64,000 nt of DNA from Cymbomonas tetramitiformis. Its lineage: Eukaryota > Chlorophyta > Pyramimonadophyceae > Pyramimonadales > Pyramimonadaceae. A program made the position numbers and the translations under genes. The notes below the pieces were generated by a model, which was given only the letters and a program-made list of their open reading frames with translations, was not told the origin of the DNA and did not search any database. The stretch spans positions 49,918-113,917 of the forward strand of contig LGRX02003615.1 of NCBI GenBank assembly GCA_001247695.2, in the 5' to 3' direction. The first letter of the stretch is position 1. Every line of letters starts with the position of its first letter. Of this stretch, positions 43,601 to 53,354 are shown one piece after another.

Positions 43601-45034
43601 TTGTGTATATATTGCACGCGCGGGGTTTGGCCGGGAGCCTTTGACCGCTTCCCTTCAGTGACCCCGAGGCCATCCTCAGCAATTGGTGGGACCAGTGGGG
43701 GCGGCGGAGGCGACGACGATGGAGGCGATGGTGATGACGACGGTGACGACCCGGGAGGACCCGGTGGCCATCAAGGGGGGGGGAATGAGCCGCCTGGCGA
43801 CCCCACTTCTGACGCGCCTAGCGACCCCTCGCGGAATCTTGGAGATGGACGTCGCGGCCATGGCGGGGGCGGAGGCGGTGACGATCCGCCCGACGATGAG
43901 ACGTCCTACAGCTTCGGTTCGAGTAGGAGGTCCTCGTACAATGATGGCAGGCAGCAAAGGGAGGAGTACACGAGGCACTCATATGCCCTCAAGGCCGCGA
44001 AGGACATCATGTCCTTGTACTCAGCACCGCTGGAAGGGTCCACGAACCCCTTCGGCCCGCTGTTGCGGTTCGTGGACGAGTTCGACAGGTGCTTAGCCCT
44101 TCCAGTGGTGCTCCTCGCGATGAACACCCCGTGCAACGTGCCCAACGGAGCGTTCGAGCTCGGAGAGCCGATTCTCTCGGTGCATATCTTGTTGAAGGAG
44201 ATCACCCAGCATTGCTTCCCTACGCCTAGCTCCGAAGGAACGGAGCTGCGAGGGGTTCTCCTGGATGCCGAGGCGGACAAGTCGTTGAACCTTGAGAAGG
44301 TCATTGTGCCGCTGGCGAAGCTGATCGTGCCGCTGAAGAGTGAAATGGCCACCTTGGGCTCGTTCCTACGCCGAGTACGCCAAACTCAAGGACGCATGGC
44401 GACACCGCGCAAAGTGCGCGAGTTTTGGGATGGACTGCATCTAGCCCATCGCGTAGTGACCATGTTGGCGACACACGAGCTCACCACACCGGTTCCGGAA
44501 TCCGACCTCCTGGACGTCTTCCTCTCGGGCTTATCCGCGGAGGTACGGAAGGAGGCGTTCGAGATTGCAGAGCGGAAGGGGACCCCCTTGATCCTCCTCG
44601 ACCGCGCCCTTCCAGCCAGTCGACGCCTAGCGCTGGAATACGCCATTGAGGCGGAGTTGCATTTGAACAACGCGACGAGTAGGAGAGCGCCAGTGCAGCT
44701 ACTGGCAGCGGTGGAGGTCTCGGAGGAGCTACTAGCTCTAGCCGAAGATCGTCCCGCGGGTGCAACTCCTACTGGGCAACGTCTGGGCTCCCCGGAGTAC
44801 ACTGGTTGCAGGTTGTGCCAAAGCAAAGAGCACTATGCTCGAGAGTGCCCACAGGCTGCTCTTCGTAAGAAGGAGTGGGCCAAAGCACTTCTGGCTGAAA
44901 CTTTGGACATGGTCATGCACGAAGTGGAAACGGATGAATACTGCGACGTGCTCAACGCGGTGTTGCCAAAGGAACTAATGGATTTTGCCGCGGAGGACTC
45001 CCTCGAGCTCGGAGTACCCTCCAAGTCCCAATGA
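40695..45034 (+). CDS. gag: Gypsy-1 Gag with Sfi1-like Trp repeats, coiled coil and zinc knuckle
   Basis: Starts at the ATG at 40695 (MSSSRQASSLYVPPQ) and reads to a nine-G run (40894-40902), after which the main frame, one base back, runs to 45034 (1,391 codons from the in-frame ATG at 40859). Either a -1 slip in the G-run joins both parts or translation starts at 40859. Region 1 has helical repeats with paired Trp (ALRNWWSTW, ALTTWHLRARL, SLTAWHERVH, LLSAWREEQRR, CMKAWKATV). Region 2 is a long Glu/Gln/Arg coiled coil (about 42,550-43,030). A Gly/Asp-rich stretch follows, then a retrotransposon-gag domain (from about 43,980) and a CX2CX4HX4C knuckle (CRLCQSKEHYAREC, 44,811-44,852). It is far longer than typical Gypsy Gag. 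The stop overlaps the pol start as ATGA. Confidence 0.85.
40893..40903 (+). promoter_or_regulatory. Candidate -1 frameshift site A-G9-A in gag
   Basis: The codons AGG GGG GGG GAG in the first frame become AGG GGG GGG GGA after a one-base slip back. The gag remnant at 25902-27178 has A-G9-A in the identical codon phase (26097-26107). A conserved slippery site is a good explanation; a shared homopolymer length error is the alternative. Confidence 0.5.
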
Positions 45035-48000
45035 GCTCGGGCCCACATCCCCGCGATGAGCCCCCCTCCTACCTCTCGGAGCAGCAGTTGCGGGAGAAGT
45101 GGAGAAGAGCCCGTCGACGTCAAAGGCGGAGTGCTCCTTGCACAGGATACCTAGACTCCGATGAGCTCAACATGCTACCCTCGCGGGCGATGACTAGCCC
45201 TCCTCCCGCGCCGGAGCGTCAAGTGGTCGAAGCTCGCCTTCGCAAGGAAGCCAAGTCTCCAGTGTGTACGAGCGAGGACCTCACAGACGACTCCCAGCAC
45301 GTTGAGAAACGGCACCGACGTACCCTGAAGGTGACCGAGAGCTACCGCGTGCACTTGGAGCCAACGGGCCAACCATTGCAAGGTTGGCAATTTCGAGCTG
45401 TCCGAGGGCAAGGGACGAGCGCTTTACGCTCCAAAGTGGGCACACGGGGCTTGAGGTCCTCCATCAAGGCTCTGGAAACGGACCTTGCACCGCCCCGTAC
45501 ACCTCCGCGGAGCACGAGCCCACCGCTTTGGAGAGCCGGGCATCGACGCAGCAGCCGAGGACCCACGCGGTCACCAACGCACAGCGCGGTTACCGCCAAC
45601 AAGCGAGAAGCTCGAGCTCGGTCACCCTTACCCGCAGCCCTTAACAAACTTAAAAGGCTGCAAGAATACCGACGACGACGTCAAGACATCCAGCTTGGGC
45701 GTCGACCTCGTACGCCCTCACCTAACGGCAGCACGACTGCCGAGGCAACCTCAACCACATGGAGTGACCGCCCCCGACCATGGCTGTCACCGACCCATGC
45801 AGCTCGAGCTGAAGGAGCACCAAGGAGGAGGTGGCTCAGTGGGCTGGAGAAGGTTCGCCAACGAGAGAAGCTTAAGCGGGATTATGCCAGTGGCCTCCCA
45901 TATTTGGAGCGGGACTCTCCTATAGACGAAGAGCTACTGCACATCTTAGCCAAGGAACAAGCGCAAGAGGAAGTAGAAGATGGACTCCTCCAGTACGCAA
46001 GTGACTTGGCGACGAATGATATGGCGCGAGCAGCGAAGGACAAGGTCATCCAAGTGGCCTTGTACCCACCTGATCACCCACCCAGGGACCTGGTGCAGAC
46101 CGCCACCGCTCAAGGGCTCTTGGCCGATGCAGGCACCTACGAGTTACCATGGGACTCTGACATGGACGACCCTCCTGACCTAGGCGACCCTCATGCCAAG
46201 GACGACCCCTTCATATGCCAGCTCAACAGCATCATCGACAGTGGGGACATGAGCCCTGGCTGGAGTGATCTCTTGGCGGCTGTATCAACATCGCGAGCGC
46301 CACCTCGACAGATCAACAATTCCAAGGCCCCCACCTTGTTGTTGTTCTGGGCGTACGTGAACGGTCGTCGCGTAAAGGTGCTGGTGGACAGTGGGTGCTC
46401 CACCAACATTATCTCGGACAAGACTGTACGCAGCATTCCCTCCCTGACGCCTCGACCTCACGAAAACCCCATGCGAGTGCGAGTAGCCGACGGCGCGTCG
46501 TACGATGTCAACACGTGCGTCCGTCCTCGACTGCAAGCAGAGACCACCAAGGGGTTGTACGTCAAGCAATTGGAGCTCAGAGTGATGCCCATTGATCTTT
46601 GCGTGGATATTATCCTTGGAGGACCTTGGCTAGCCTCTCACTCCCCAGTCACCCTGGATTACTCCCGATGGGGTTCCATCCGGTTTGGTTCTGGAAGCAA
46701 GAGAGTGGTCATTACAGGCTGCTCTCCGGGAACGCCAGACCCCTCAAGACCCAAGGATAAGGCCATGGCGTTGGTACAAGGAGTCTTGTTGGACCCCAAA
46801 AGGGTACGCAAGGACCTTCGAGCCCTCCAATCTAAGGATGAGTGTGCCTTCGTGGTGTACCTAGCACCCGACGGCACCTTCGGGGCGGTCGCCTGTAATG
46901 AAGAGACCGACGCCGAGACCAACGCCAAGCCCAGGGACGCTTCGTCCGAGCGTTGCGCCACGTCTAGCTCTGAGCAGCAAGACGCCCAAGTCGCGGGCGC
47001 CATGGACTCCTCCCAAGCGGATCTGGGTGAGACGGACGCGCCTGCGCTGATGTCCGCGTCAGACACTGACTCCGAAGCCGAGGACGCTCTACTCCTCCGG
47101 GAATCTGTGCGGCCTAGCCCAGGCACCAGTGACGAGGACCACTTGGATAAGGTGTACGCAACAGTGGAGTCCACCCGCCCACAAAACTTTGACGTGGTCG
47201 CGCTGGAGGGTGCTGTTGGCCCCCCGGCGGACAATGCGCCATCCAACAACCTACATCTGGGGTTCTTCCAGAGCAAGCGCGAAGCTTTGGGAGCATTTGC
47301 TTTATTACCTGAGCACGTACGTGCCCAAGCAATCGACGACCACGCGCAAGGGAAACCACCCACCTGGCATGCCGAAGCCGCAGCCGCGCTGGAGCAGGGA
47401 AGGCGCTTACTCCGCGAACGTCGGCCGCGACGCAAGCGTGTGCGCTGGAGCGACGAGAAGCCCCATACTGAAGGTTTATCTCAAGAGCAGGCCGCTCCAG
47501 TGGCCGAGGAACCACCGTCACCGCCGCCCAAGCCCCATGCCATGGAAGCGGAGGAGCCGGACGAGATTGACGAGACAGTGTCCCCGGAGATATGGCAACA
47601 GCTGCGCGACCTTGAGGAGGAGTTCAGGGACGTCATATGTACGGAGCTGCCTGACTCCGTCCAAAGCCGCGACTACAAGAACAACATTCGCTTGCGATCC
47701 GACTGGAGTGGGCAGCCGCTACATCGGCGTAACTACAAGTTGTCGCAAGAGGAGCTTCGGCAACTTCGTGCACAACTTGACGAGCTGTTGGCCAAGGGGT
47801 ACATCCGTCCATCGGCGTCTCCCTGGGGTTGTCCGGTACTTATGGTGCCGAAGCCGAGCAACCCTAAGGAGCTGCGCTTGGTTATCGACTACAGGTCGAT
47901 AAATGAGATCACGGTCAAGGACAAGTACCCTCTTCCTGACGTACAAACCCTCCTCGATGACCTACAAGGAGCAACCGTCTTCTCCACAGCAGACGCCTTG

Positions 48001-51000
48001 TGGGGATTCTGGCAAGTTCCCATGGAACAGGAGGACATCGAGAAGACAGCCATGACCACCCACTTCGGAGCTTATGAGTGGCTGGTCATGCCTATGGGAC
48101 TGAGCAACTCACCGAGCACGTGGCAAAGAATGATGACGCAGTACCTCGGACACCTACCCTTCTGCAGAGTGTTCGTGGACGACATCATGATTTTCAGTGA
48201 CACACCTGAGCAGCATGTCGGCCATGTACGAGCTGTATTAGCGGCCTGTCGCCAGCACAAAGTATACCTCAAGCGGAGCAAGTTGAAGTTGTGCATGCGA
48301 GCAGTACGCTTCCTTGGCCATGTGTGCAGTAAGGAAGGTTGTCGCCCCCAACGCGACAAAGTTGCCTCGGTTCGCGACTGGCCGGAGCTCGAGACTGTCA
48401 CCCACGTGCGCCAATTCCTTGGAATGTGTGGCTTTTACCGGCGGTACATCCAGTCCTTCGCTCACATTGCCCACCCTCTCACTCGCCTCACGAAGATGGG
48501 AGTGCCATGGACTTGGGGCAAGGAGGAGAAAGAAGCCTTCCAACGATTGAAGTCAGCATTGATTTCAGCACCAATCCTCGCCCTACCGGACCAGCGCTCA
48601 GCAGCCGATGGGTCTCGCCCATTTTGCGTGCAGACCGACGCGAGTGCGGTCGCACTAGGAGGCGTGTTGATGCAAGACCTGGGACGAGGTCTTCAGCCGT
48701 TGGCCTTCGAGAGCAGGCAATTCTCCTCGGCCGAGCAGAACTACCACGCTGGGGAGCGGGAGCTGTGCGCCATCCACCACTGCACCACAGTGACGTGGAG
48801 GCATTACCTTATATTCACCGACTTCAAACTCATGGGTGACCACAAACCCTTGCAGTGGCTCTTCGCGCCGGCTCGGGAGCTGAGTCGACGCCAAGCACGC
48901 TGGTATGAAGACTTGGTGGAAGTGGGCGTGCACCAAATGGAGCACGTACCTGGCCGATGCCTAGTAGTTCCGGACGCCCAATCCAGACGACCAGACTACA
49001 AGCAGTCATCCGCCAGAGAGGGGCTCAAGGAGAAGGGCGTGGTCGACCGGGACACAGACGAGCCTCGTCAGAGTGTGCCAAGGGAGTCGGCTGAGAGCTC
49101 AACCCCCGCCGATCCCACCTCAGTATTCGGTGCAATCGACGAGGACGACACCGACGAAGAGCCGTCCGAGAAGCCTGCTAAAGTCAAGACCCTTGAAGAC
49201 CCCATCTCGGTGCTCGACTCCACGTTTGATTACTCCGACTCTGAAGACGAGTCTGTACCTCCGGTCAGCCCCCCGTTGGTCGTTGGGGAGCTCACTCATC
49301 TGAATGGGCTCACCTGGGTGGAAACCCCCGACCTGTGGGAAGACGCAGCTGAGACGTTGCACACCGCGGAGCGCGCCTTGCATGAAGCCACCCTTGCGGG
49401 CGTCACTACTCGCTCTCGCTCGCAACCGGAGCAAGCCCCCTCTCCAGCCCCCTCAACTCCCCTTAGTCCTTCCCCTCCCAGCAAACAAAGTTCCCCTCCC
49501 GCGTCAAGCTCCCACTACGATAACGTGGTAGACCGGCAGGACTGGAAACTGGTAAAGGAGAAGTTCGAAGAGATCTCAGCGCAGTACGGCCCGTTCGACG
49601 TGGACGCGTGTTGTGACTCCATGGGCGTCAACCGCCAGGTGGACACCTATTGGACGGAGTGCCTCAAGCAGCAATGGCGGGGAAAGCACGTCTGGTGCAA
49701 TCCCCCCTACACCAAGGATAGCAACCTCATTGAGAGGATCCTACGCCACTTTATGGCTGAGTGGCGCGCCGACCCAGAGAACACGTCGGCGATGTTCCTA
49801 CTGCCGGACTATGACGCGTCCTGGCGCACCCTTATCCAGCCCAAGTACGGCCTGCACGTGGTCAAGGTGTTCGACCTCAAGGATGCCAAGGGTCACCCTA
49901 CATGCTTGTTTGAGTCACCAGATGGAGGCCGACCAGCGCTGCGGTGGCCCGTGCTGCTGGTGTGGGCGCCAGCGGCCAGCCGGACTCGGCCTCGAGCGAA
50001 GAGTGCTCGTGCGCCCGCCGCTCAAGGTGCAAGCGAGCCTATGGTCACGTCAGGGCCAGCGGCCAAGGCACGCGCAACCAAAGGACCACTGAAGGCATGC
50101 CAGTTCGTGAAAGCACTACGCGCGGAGTACGAACGTAGCCCTTACCTCACGATGTTAAAGGAAGAGCTTTTAGCCGCCCCGCACCAGCGCACGGACACCT
50201 TCCGTATGGTTGACGACATGATCTGGCGCATCGCGGAGGGACGCTACCAGCTGGTGTTGTCATCCGACTCTCCCCTTCGAGAGATAGTCATGCGTGAAGC
50301 GCACGAGTCTCCCGCGGCGGGACACACCGGACGAGATAAGACTCTTGCTCGGATAGTGCGGCGGTTCTGGTGGCCTCGCATGAACAAAGACGTCACCGAC
50401 TGGACCCGCTCGTGCTTGATATGCCAGCAGACCCGCCCGAGGAACAGCTATCCGGATGGCCAGCTGAACCCTCTCCAGGTCCCGGTCAGGCTGTGGCAGG
50501 TGGTGAGCATTGACTTCGTCACAGGTCTGCCGCGCACGGAGCGGGGCTACGACGCCTTCGCCACGTTCACGGACAAGTTGTCCAAGATGGTGCACGTGGT
50601 CCCCATGCTGTACTCTGACAGTTCCGCTGAGCAAGTGGCACGAATGTACTTCGACCATGTTTGGCGACTGCACGGTGCTCCCATGAAGATCGTTTGTGAC
50701 AGGGACTCTCGCTTCCGTGACGCCTTTCATATGGAGTTGCATCGCCTTATGGGGGTGCAGGTGGCCTCCACTACGCCGTACCATCCACAAGGGGACGGTC
50801 AAGCGGAGCACACAAACCACACGGTGGAGCGCATGTTGCGCGCCTACGTTGACGCAAACCAGACAGACTGGGATTTGTGGTGCACCCCGGTGGAGTACGC
50901 CATTAACGACTCCAGGTCCGCGGTTACTGGATTCACACCCTTCGAGCTTTGCTATGGGCATGCCCCAGCGTCGCAGCTCGACTTCTTCGTAGAAGCTGCA

Positions 51001-52779
51001 TTGGCCTCTCGTAGGGGCCGCGCCAAGGGGGGGAGAGGGGACGTCGTGAAGAAAGGCACGGCCCACGAGACCGCCCGGCAGTTTGTTCAGCAGTTGCAGA
51101 CTGCTCGCGATAGGTTGCTGGTAGCTCAGCAGCAGCAAGTGGCCCAGTATGATGCTCGCCATCGCGCTCGCCGGTACGCAATAGGTGACATGGTGTGGGT
51201 GGACGCCACGCATCTCACCCAGCCCGGGGATCGGGGCCTACACAAGAAGTTGCTGAAGAAGCGCCTGGGTCCGATGGAGGTGCTGGAGGCCTTCCACAGC
51301 GACCGGCAGATGGAGCTCGCCACCGAGGACCGAGGGGCCCCCGCGGCTTACCGCCTGAAGCTACCACCACAGTGGAAGGTGCACGACGTCTTCACCGTGG
51401 ATAGACTCACCCCAGTGGAGTCGGGCCAGGACAAGTTCGCGGACAGGAGTGCGGAGATTCCGCCTCCCCCTGTGGACGTGAGCGGTCGTAAGGAGATGGC
51501 GGTGGAGTGCATTGAGAGGTCACGCACGAGGAGACGTAGCGGGCGGACATGGACGGAGTACATGGTCAAATGGGTAGGTATGCCGCGCTCCGAGAATGAA
51601 TGGAAAACTCGCGAGGACCTCGAATTCGATGGAGTTGGCCGAAAAGGGATACCTAACCGCGCTCTTCAGGAGTTCGAGAAGGTCGAGGCCAAGAGGCAAG
51701 AACGTGAAAAGAGTAGAGTCACTCGCAAACGCGAGGAGTCAGCAGGAGCGATATGGTTGACGGATCCTGAAGAGTTACAGGCGGACGGAATGGCGTGGAT
51801 CCCGGAAGAACGGGCCGACGACGAGGTGGGCACATTCGCGACGGTGTCGTCCACCAGTTTCATGCCATCCCAAGGACCTGGTCGAGGAGCGGCACGCCTA
51901 CAGCCGTCTCGACGCCCAATACGGATCTTGGTGTTGTTTTGTGGCACAGGCTCCGTCGAACGACAGTTCAGCAAGCAGTTTCCTGGGTGTGAGGTAGTCT
52001 CGGTGGACATCCAGAACCGATGGAAGCCCACTCACTGCGAAAACGTCCTGCACTGGGACTATCGGCAGTTCTCGCCCAAGCACTTTGACGTCATTTGGGC
52101 GAGCCCTCCATGCACGGAGTATAGCCAAGCCAAAACGGTAGGGATACGAAACTTGCGTGGTGCTGACAGACAAGTGCGGAGAACGCTGGAGATCATCAAG
52201 TACCTCCAGCCGAGCTTCTACTTCATCGAGAACCCGCGTGGCCGAGCTCCTCATGGGTTACACACTCGCCGATGCATGCAAGGGTTGCCACCTCCGCATC
52301 TGGCTACGTATTGTAAGTATGGTATGCCCTACAAGAAGCCCACCCACTTCTGGACCAACGCGCCTATCGCCACTCTGAAGTCTTGCGACCCCGAAAACCC
52401 CTGCGACTTCAAACGCCGTTATGGGCGGCACGAGAAGATGGCGCAGAGCGGCTCCGCCAGCAGAGTGTCGGGCGACCCTAGACCAGGCATGGGAGCTGGA
52501 TGGCACGTGTATGGCATCCCCGCAGCCTTGCTTAAACAATTATTCAGCTCTCTACCGGTGGAACAACCCGTGGGGGCAATCGCAGCGGTGTGTGAATACC
52601 TAGCGGAGCTGCTTTGGAGAGATGAAAATGAGACAGGTCTCAACGATGAAAGAGTCTGCGTTAATCCGGAAGAAGCTGACGAGGAGCCGGTGACCTTGAT
52701 GCCGGAGTACAGCCCTACGCCGCCACCAGTGATGTCCGACGACAGCGAGTGGGACACCATGGGCTCCGAATCAGCCTAA
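45031..52779 (+). CDS. pol: Gypsy-1 Pol: PR, RT, RNase H, Dam-like MTase, integrase, chromodomain, C5-cytosine MTase
   Basis: An uninterrupted 2,582-residue frame whose ATG overlaps the gag stop (ATGA). Protease: VDSGCSTNIIS, about residue 452. Reverse transcriptase: about 880-1060, with LVIDYRSINEIT and FVDD. RNase H: from about 1198, FCVQTDASAVALGG. Dam-like N6-adenine methyltransferase domain: about 1515-1650, with FDVDACCD and catalytic NPPYT at about 1556. Integrase: zinc finger ending CLICQQ, then IDFVTGLP, VCDRDSRF and Glu in GQAEHTNH, about 1755-1930. Chromodomain: about 2160-2220, ending YMVKWVGMPRSENEWKTREDL. C5-cytosine methyltransferase: about 2295-2505, with LFCGTGS, ASPPCTEYS, IENP and YCKYG...WTN. 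All catalytic motifs are present. The C-terminal enzyme is homologous to the one at 7548-8222. DNA methylation by an integrating complex could mark new copies or alter host silencing, which is inference. Confidence 0.93.
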   Translation: MSSGPHPRDEPPSYLSEQQLREKWRRARRRQRRSAPCTGYLDSDELNMLPSRAMTSPPPAPERQVVEARLRKEAKSPVCTSEDLTDDSQHVEKRHRRTLKVTESYRVHLEPTGQPLQGWQFRAVRGQGTSALRSKVGTRGLRSSIKALETDLAPPRTPPRSTSPPLWRAGHRRSSRGPTRSPTHSAVTANKREARARSPLPAALNKLKRLQEYRRRRQDIQLGRRPRTPSPNGSTTAEATSTTWSDRPRPWLSPTHAARAEGAPRRRWLSGLEKVRQREKLKRDYASGLPYLERDSPIDEELLHILAKEQAQEEVEDGLLQYASDLATNDMARAAKDKVIQVALYPPDHPPRDLVQTATAQGLLADAGTYELPWDSDMDDPPDLGDPHAKDDPFICQLNSIIDSGDMSPGWSDLLAAVSTSRAPPRQINNSKAPTLLLFWAYVNGRRVKVLVDSGCSTNIISDKTVRSIPSLTPRPHENPMRVRVADGASYDVNTCVRPRLQAETTKGLYVKQLELRVMPIDLCVDIILGGPWLASHSPVTLDYSRWGSIRFGSGSKRVVITGCSPGTPDPSRPKDKAMALVQGVLLDPKRVRKDLRALQSKDECAFVVYLAPDGTFGAVACNEETDAETNAKPRDASSERCATSSSEQQDAQVAGAMDSSQADLGETDAPALMSASDTDSEAEDALLLRESVRPSPGTSDEDHLDKVYATVESTRPQNFDVVALEGAVGPPADNAPSNNLHLGFFQSKREALGAFALLPEHVRAQAIDDHAQGKPPTWHAEAAAALEQGRRLLRERRPRRKRVRWSDEKPHTEGLSQEQAAPVAEEPPSPPPKPHAMEAEEPDEIDETVSPEIWQQLRDLEEEFRDVICTELPDSVQSRDYKNNIRLRSDWSGQPLHRRNYKLSQEELRQLRAQLDELLAKGYIRPSASPWGCPVLMVPKPSNPKELRLVIDYRSINEITVKDKYPLPDVQTLLDDLQGATVFSTADALWGFWQVPMEQEDIEKTAMTTHFGAYEWLVMPMGLSNSPSTWQRMMTQYLGHLPFCRVFVDDIMIFSDTPEQHVGHVRAVLAACRQHKVYLKRSKLKLCMRAVRFLGHVCSKEGCRPQRDKVASVRDWPELETVTHVRQFLGMCGFYRRYIQSFAHIAHPLTRLTKMGVPWTWGKEEKEAFQRLKSALISAPILALPDQRSAADGSRPFCVQTDASAVALGGVLMQDLGRGLQPLAFESRQFSSAEQNYHAGERELCAIHHCTTVTWRHYLIFTDFKLMGDHKPLQWLFAPARELSRRQARWYEDLVEVGVHQMEHVPGRCLVVPDAQSRRPDYKQSSAREGLKEKGVVDRDTDEPRQSVPRESAESSTPADPTSVFGAIDEDDTDEEPSEKPAKVKTLEDPISVLDSTFDYSDSEDESVPPVSPPLVVGELTHLNGLTWVETPDLWEDAAETLHTAERALHEATLAGVTTRSRSQPEQAPSPAPSTPLSPSPPSKQSSPPASSSHYDNVVDRQDWKLVKEKFEEISAQYGPFDVDACCDSMGVNRQVDTYWTECLKQQWRGKHVWCNPPYTKDSNLIERILRHFMAEWRADPENTSAMFLLPDYDASWRTLIQPKYGLHVVKVFDLKDAKGHPTCLFESPDGGRPALRWPVLLVWAPAASRTRPRAKSARAPAAQGASEPMVTSGPAAKARATKGPLKACQFVKALRAEYERSPYLTMLKEELLAAPHQRTDTFRMVDDMIWRIAEGRYQLVLSSDSPLREIVMREAHESPAAGHTGRDKTLARIVRRFWWPRMNKDVTDWTRSCLICQQTRPRNSYPDGQLNPLQVPVRLWQVVSIDFVTGLPRTERGYDAFATFTDKLSKMVHVVPMLYSDSSAEQVARMYFDHVWRLHGAPMKIVCDRDSRFRDAFHMELHRLMGVQVASTTPYHPQGDGQAEHTNHTVERMLRAYVDANQTDWDLWCTPVEYAINDSRSAVTGFTPFELCYGHAPASQLDFFVEAALASRRGRAKGGRGDVVKKGTAHETARQFVQQLQTARDRLLVAQQQQVAQYDARHRARRYAIGDMVWVDATHLTQPGDRGLHKKLLKKRLGPMEVLEAFHSDRQMELATEDRGAPAAYRLKLPPQWKVHDVFTVDRLTPVESGQDKFADRSAEIPPPPVDVSGRKEMAVECIERSRTRRRSGRTWTEYMVKWVGMPRSENEWKTREDLEFDGVGRKGIPNRALQEFEKVEAKRQEREKSRVTRKREESAGAIWLTDPEELQADGMAWIPEERADDEVGTFATVSSTSFMPSQGPGRGAARLQPSRRPIRILVLFCGTGSVERQFSKQFPGCEVVSVDIQNRWKPTHCENVLHWDYRQFSPKHFDVIWASPPCTEYSQAKTVGIRNLRGADRQVRRTLEIIKYLQPSFYFIENPRGRAPHGLHTRRCMQGLPPPHLATYCKYGMPYKKPTHFWTNAPIATLKSCDPENPCDFKRRYGRHEKMAQSGSASRVSGDPRPGMGAGWHVYGIPAALLKQLFSSLPVEQPVGAIAAVCEYLAELLWRDENETGLNDERVCVNPEEADEEPVTLMPEYSPTPPPVMSDDSEWDTMGSESA

Positions 52780-52819
52780 CGACTGTGCATCTAAGCACAA
52801 GCGAGGACGCTTCCCACCT

Positions 52820-52833
52820 GAAGGGGGGGGGAG
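52820..52833 (+). promoter_or_regulatory. Gypsy-1 polypurine tract
   Basis: GAAGGGGGGGGGAG lies immediately upstream of the 3' LTR (one base from its TG), the expected place for plus-strand priming. Confidence 0.9.
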
Positions 52834-52834
52834 T

Positions 52835-53349
52835 TGTGCTAGGACAACACACGGTGTCATGCGCGGATGACTCAGCAATGTCATACATGCCAGAAGTGTC
52901 ATACGCGCCTTACAGCATTAGCGCCCGAGACCCCTGTTGAGGAAGAGACCCCCCTTATATGGGAGTACACAGTACCACTGTACTGTGTAATAATGTGACA
53001 TGTAGAATACTGGCACATCATACTGCATGATAATGTAGTACAAGCATATGATAGGTTGATGAGACTTGGCCATGCTGACTAGGATTACCTCAGAGAGCTG
53101 AGTGAATAAGTAATGGCCAAGGCCAAAGAAACAGTTGAGATTTCTAGAGTAAAACAGCCGCATGGCAAAAAGTCAATATAATACCTAATTCTTACTGCAA
53201 GTATATGCACTGAGTCTGGACATAGTTCCTAAGAATCGACATAGCTTGATTAGTCTTATATAGTGCATAATATAGAACCTTGCACTATATATGATCCACA
53301 AGTAGTTTCACAGACACTGTCAAGTAGAGGTTTAGTACTGCCTCCTACA
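52835..53349 (+). repeat. Gypsy-1 3' LTR
   Basis: 515 bases matching 38314-38828 with two mismatches noticed. Followed directly by the target duplication GTCTG at 53350-53354. Confidence 0.95.
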
Positions 53350-53354
53350 GTCTG

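Larger units (their letters stand above)
38314..53349 (+). mobile_element. Gypsy-1: complete Ty3/Gypsy retrotransposon encoding two DNA methyltransferase domains
   Basis: A 15,036-base element with 515-base LTRs at 38314-38828 and 52835-53349. I see two mismatches between the LTRs (GCAAATATATG/GCAAGTATATG and CACAGTCAC/CACAGACAC), which suggests recent insertion. A 5-base target duplication GTCTG (38309-38313 and 53350-53354) flanks it. It has a primer-binding site, a long leader, gag, pol and a G-rich polypurine tract. Both major frames are open, so it may be active. Pol has extra Dam-like and C5-cytosine methyltransferase domains. It is inserted in the gag frame of RE-A. Confidence 0.95.

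Noticed and set aside
50260..51213. A 317-codon minus-strand gene within Gypsy-1 pol
   Set aside because: It lies opposite the integrase coding sequence and has no recognisable content.
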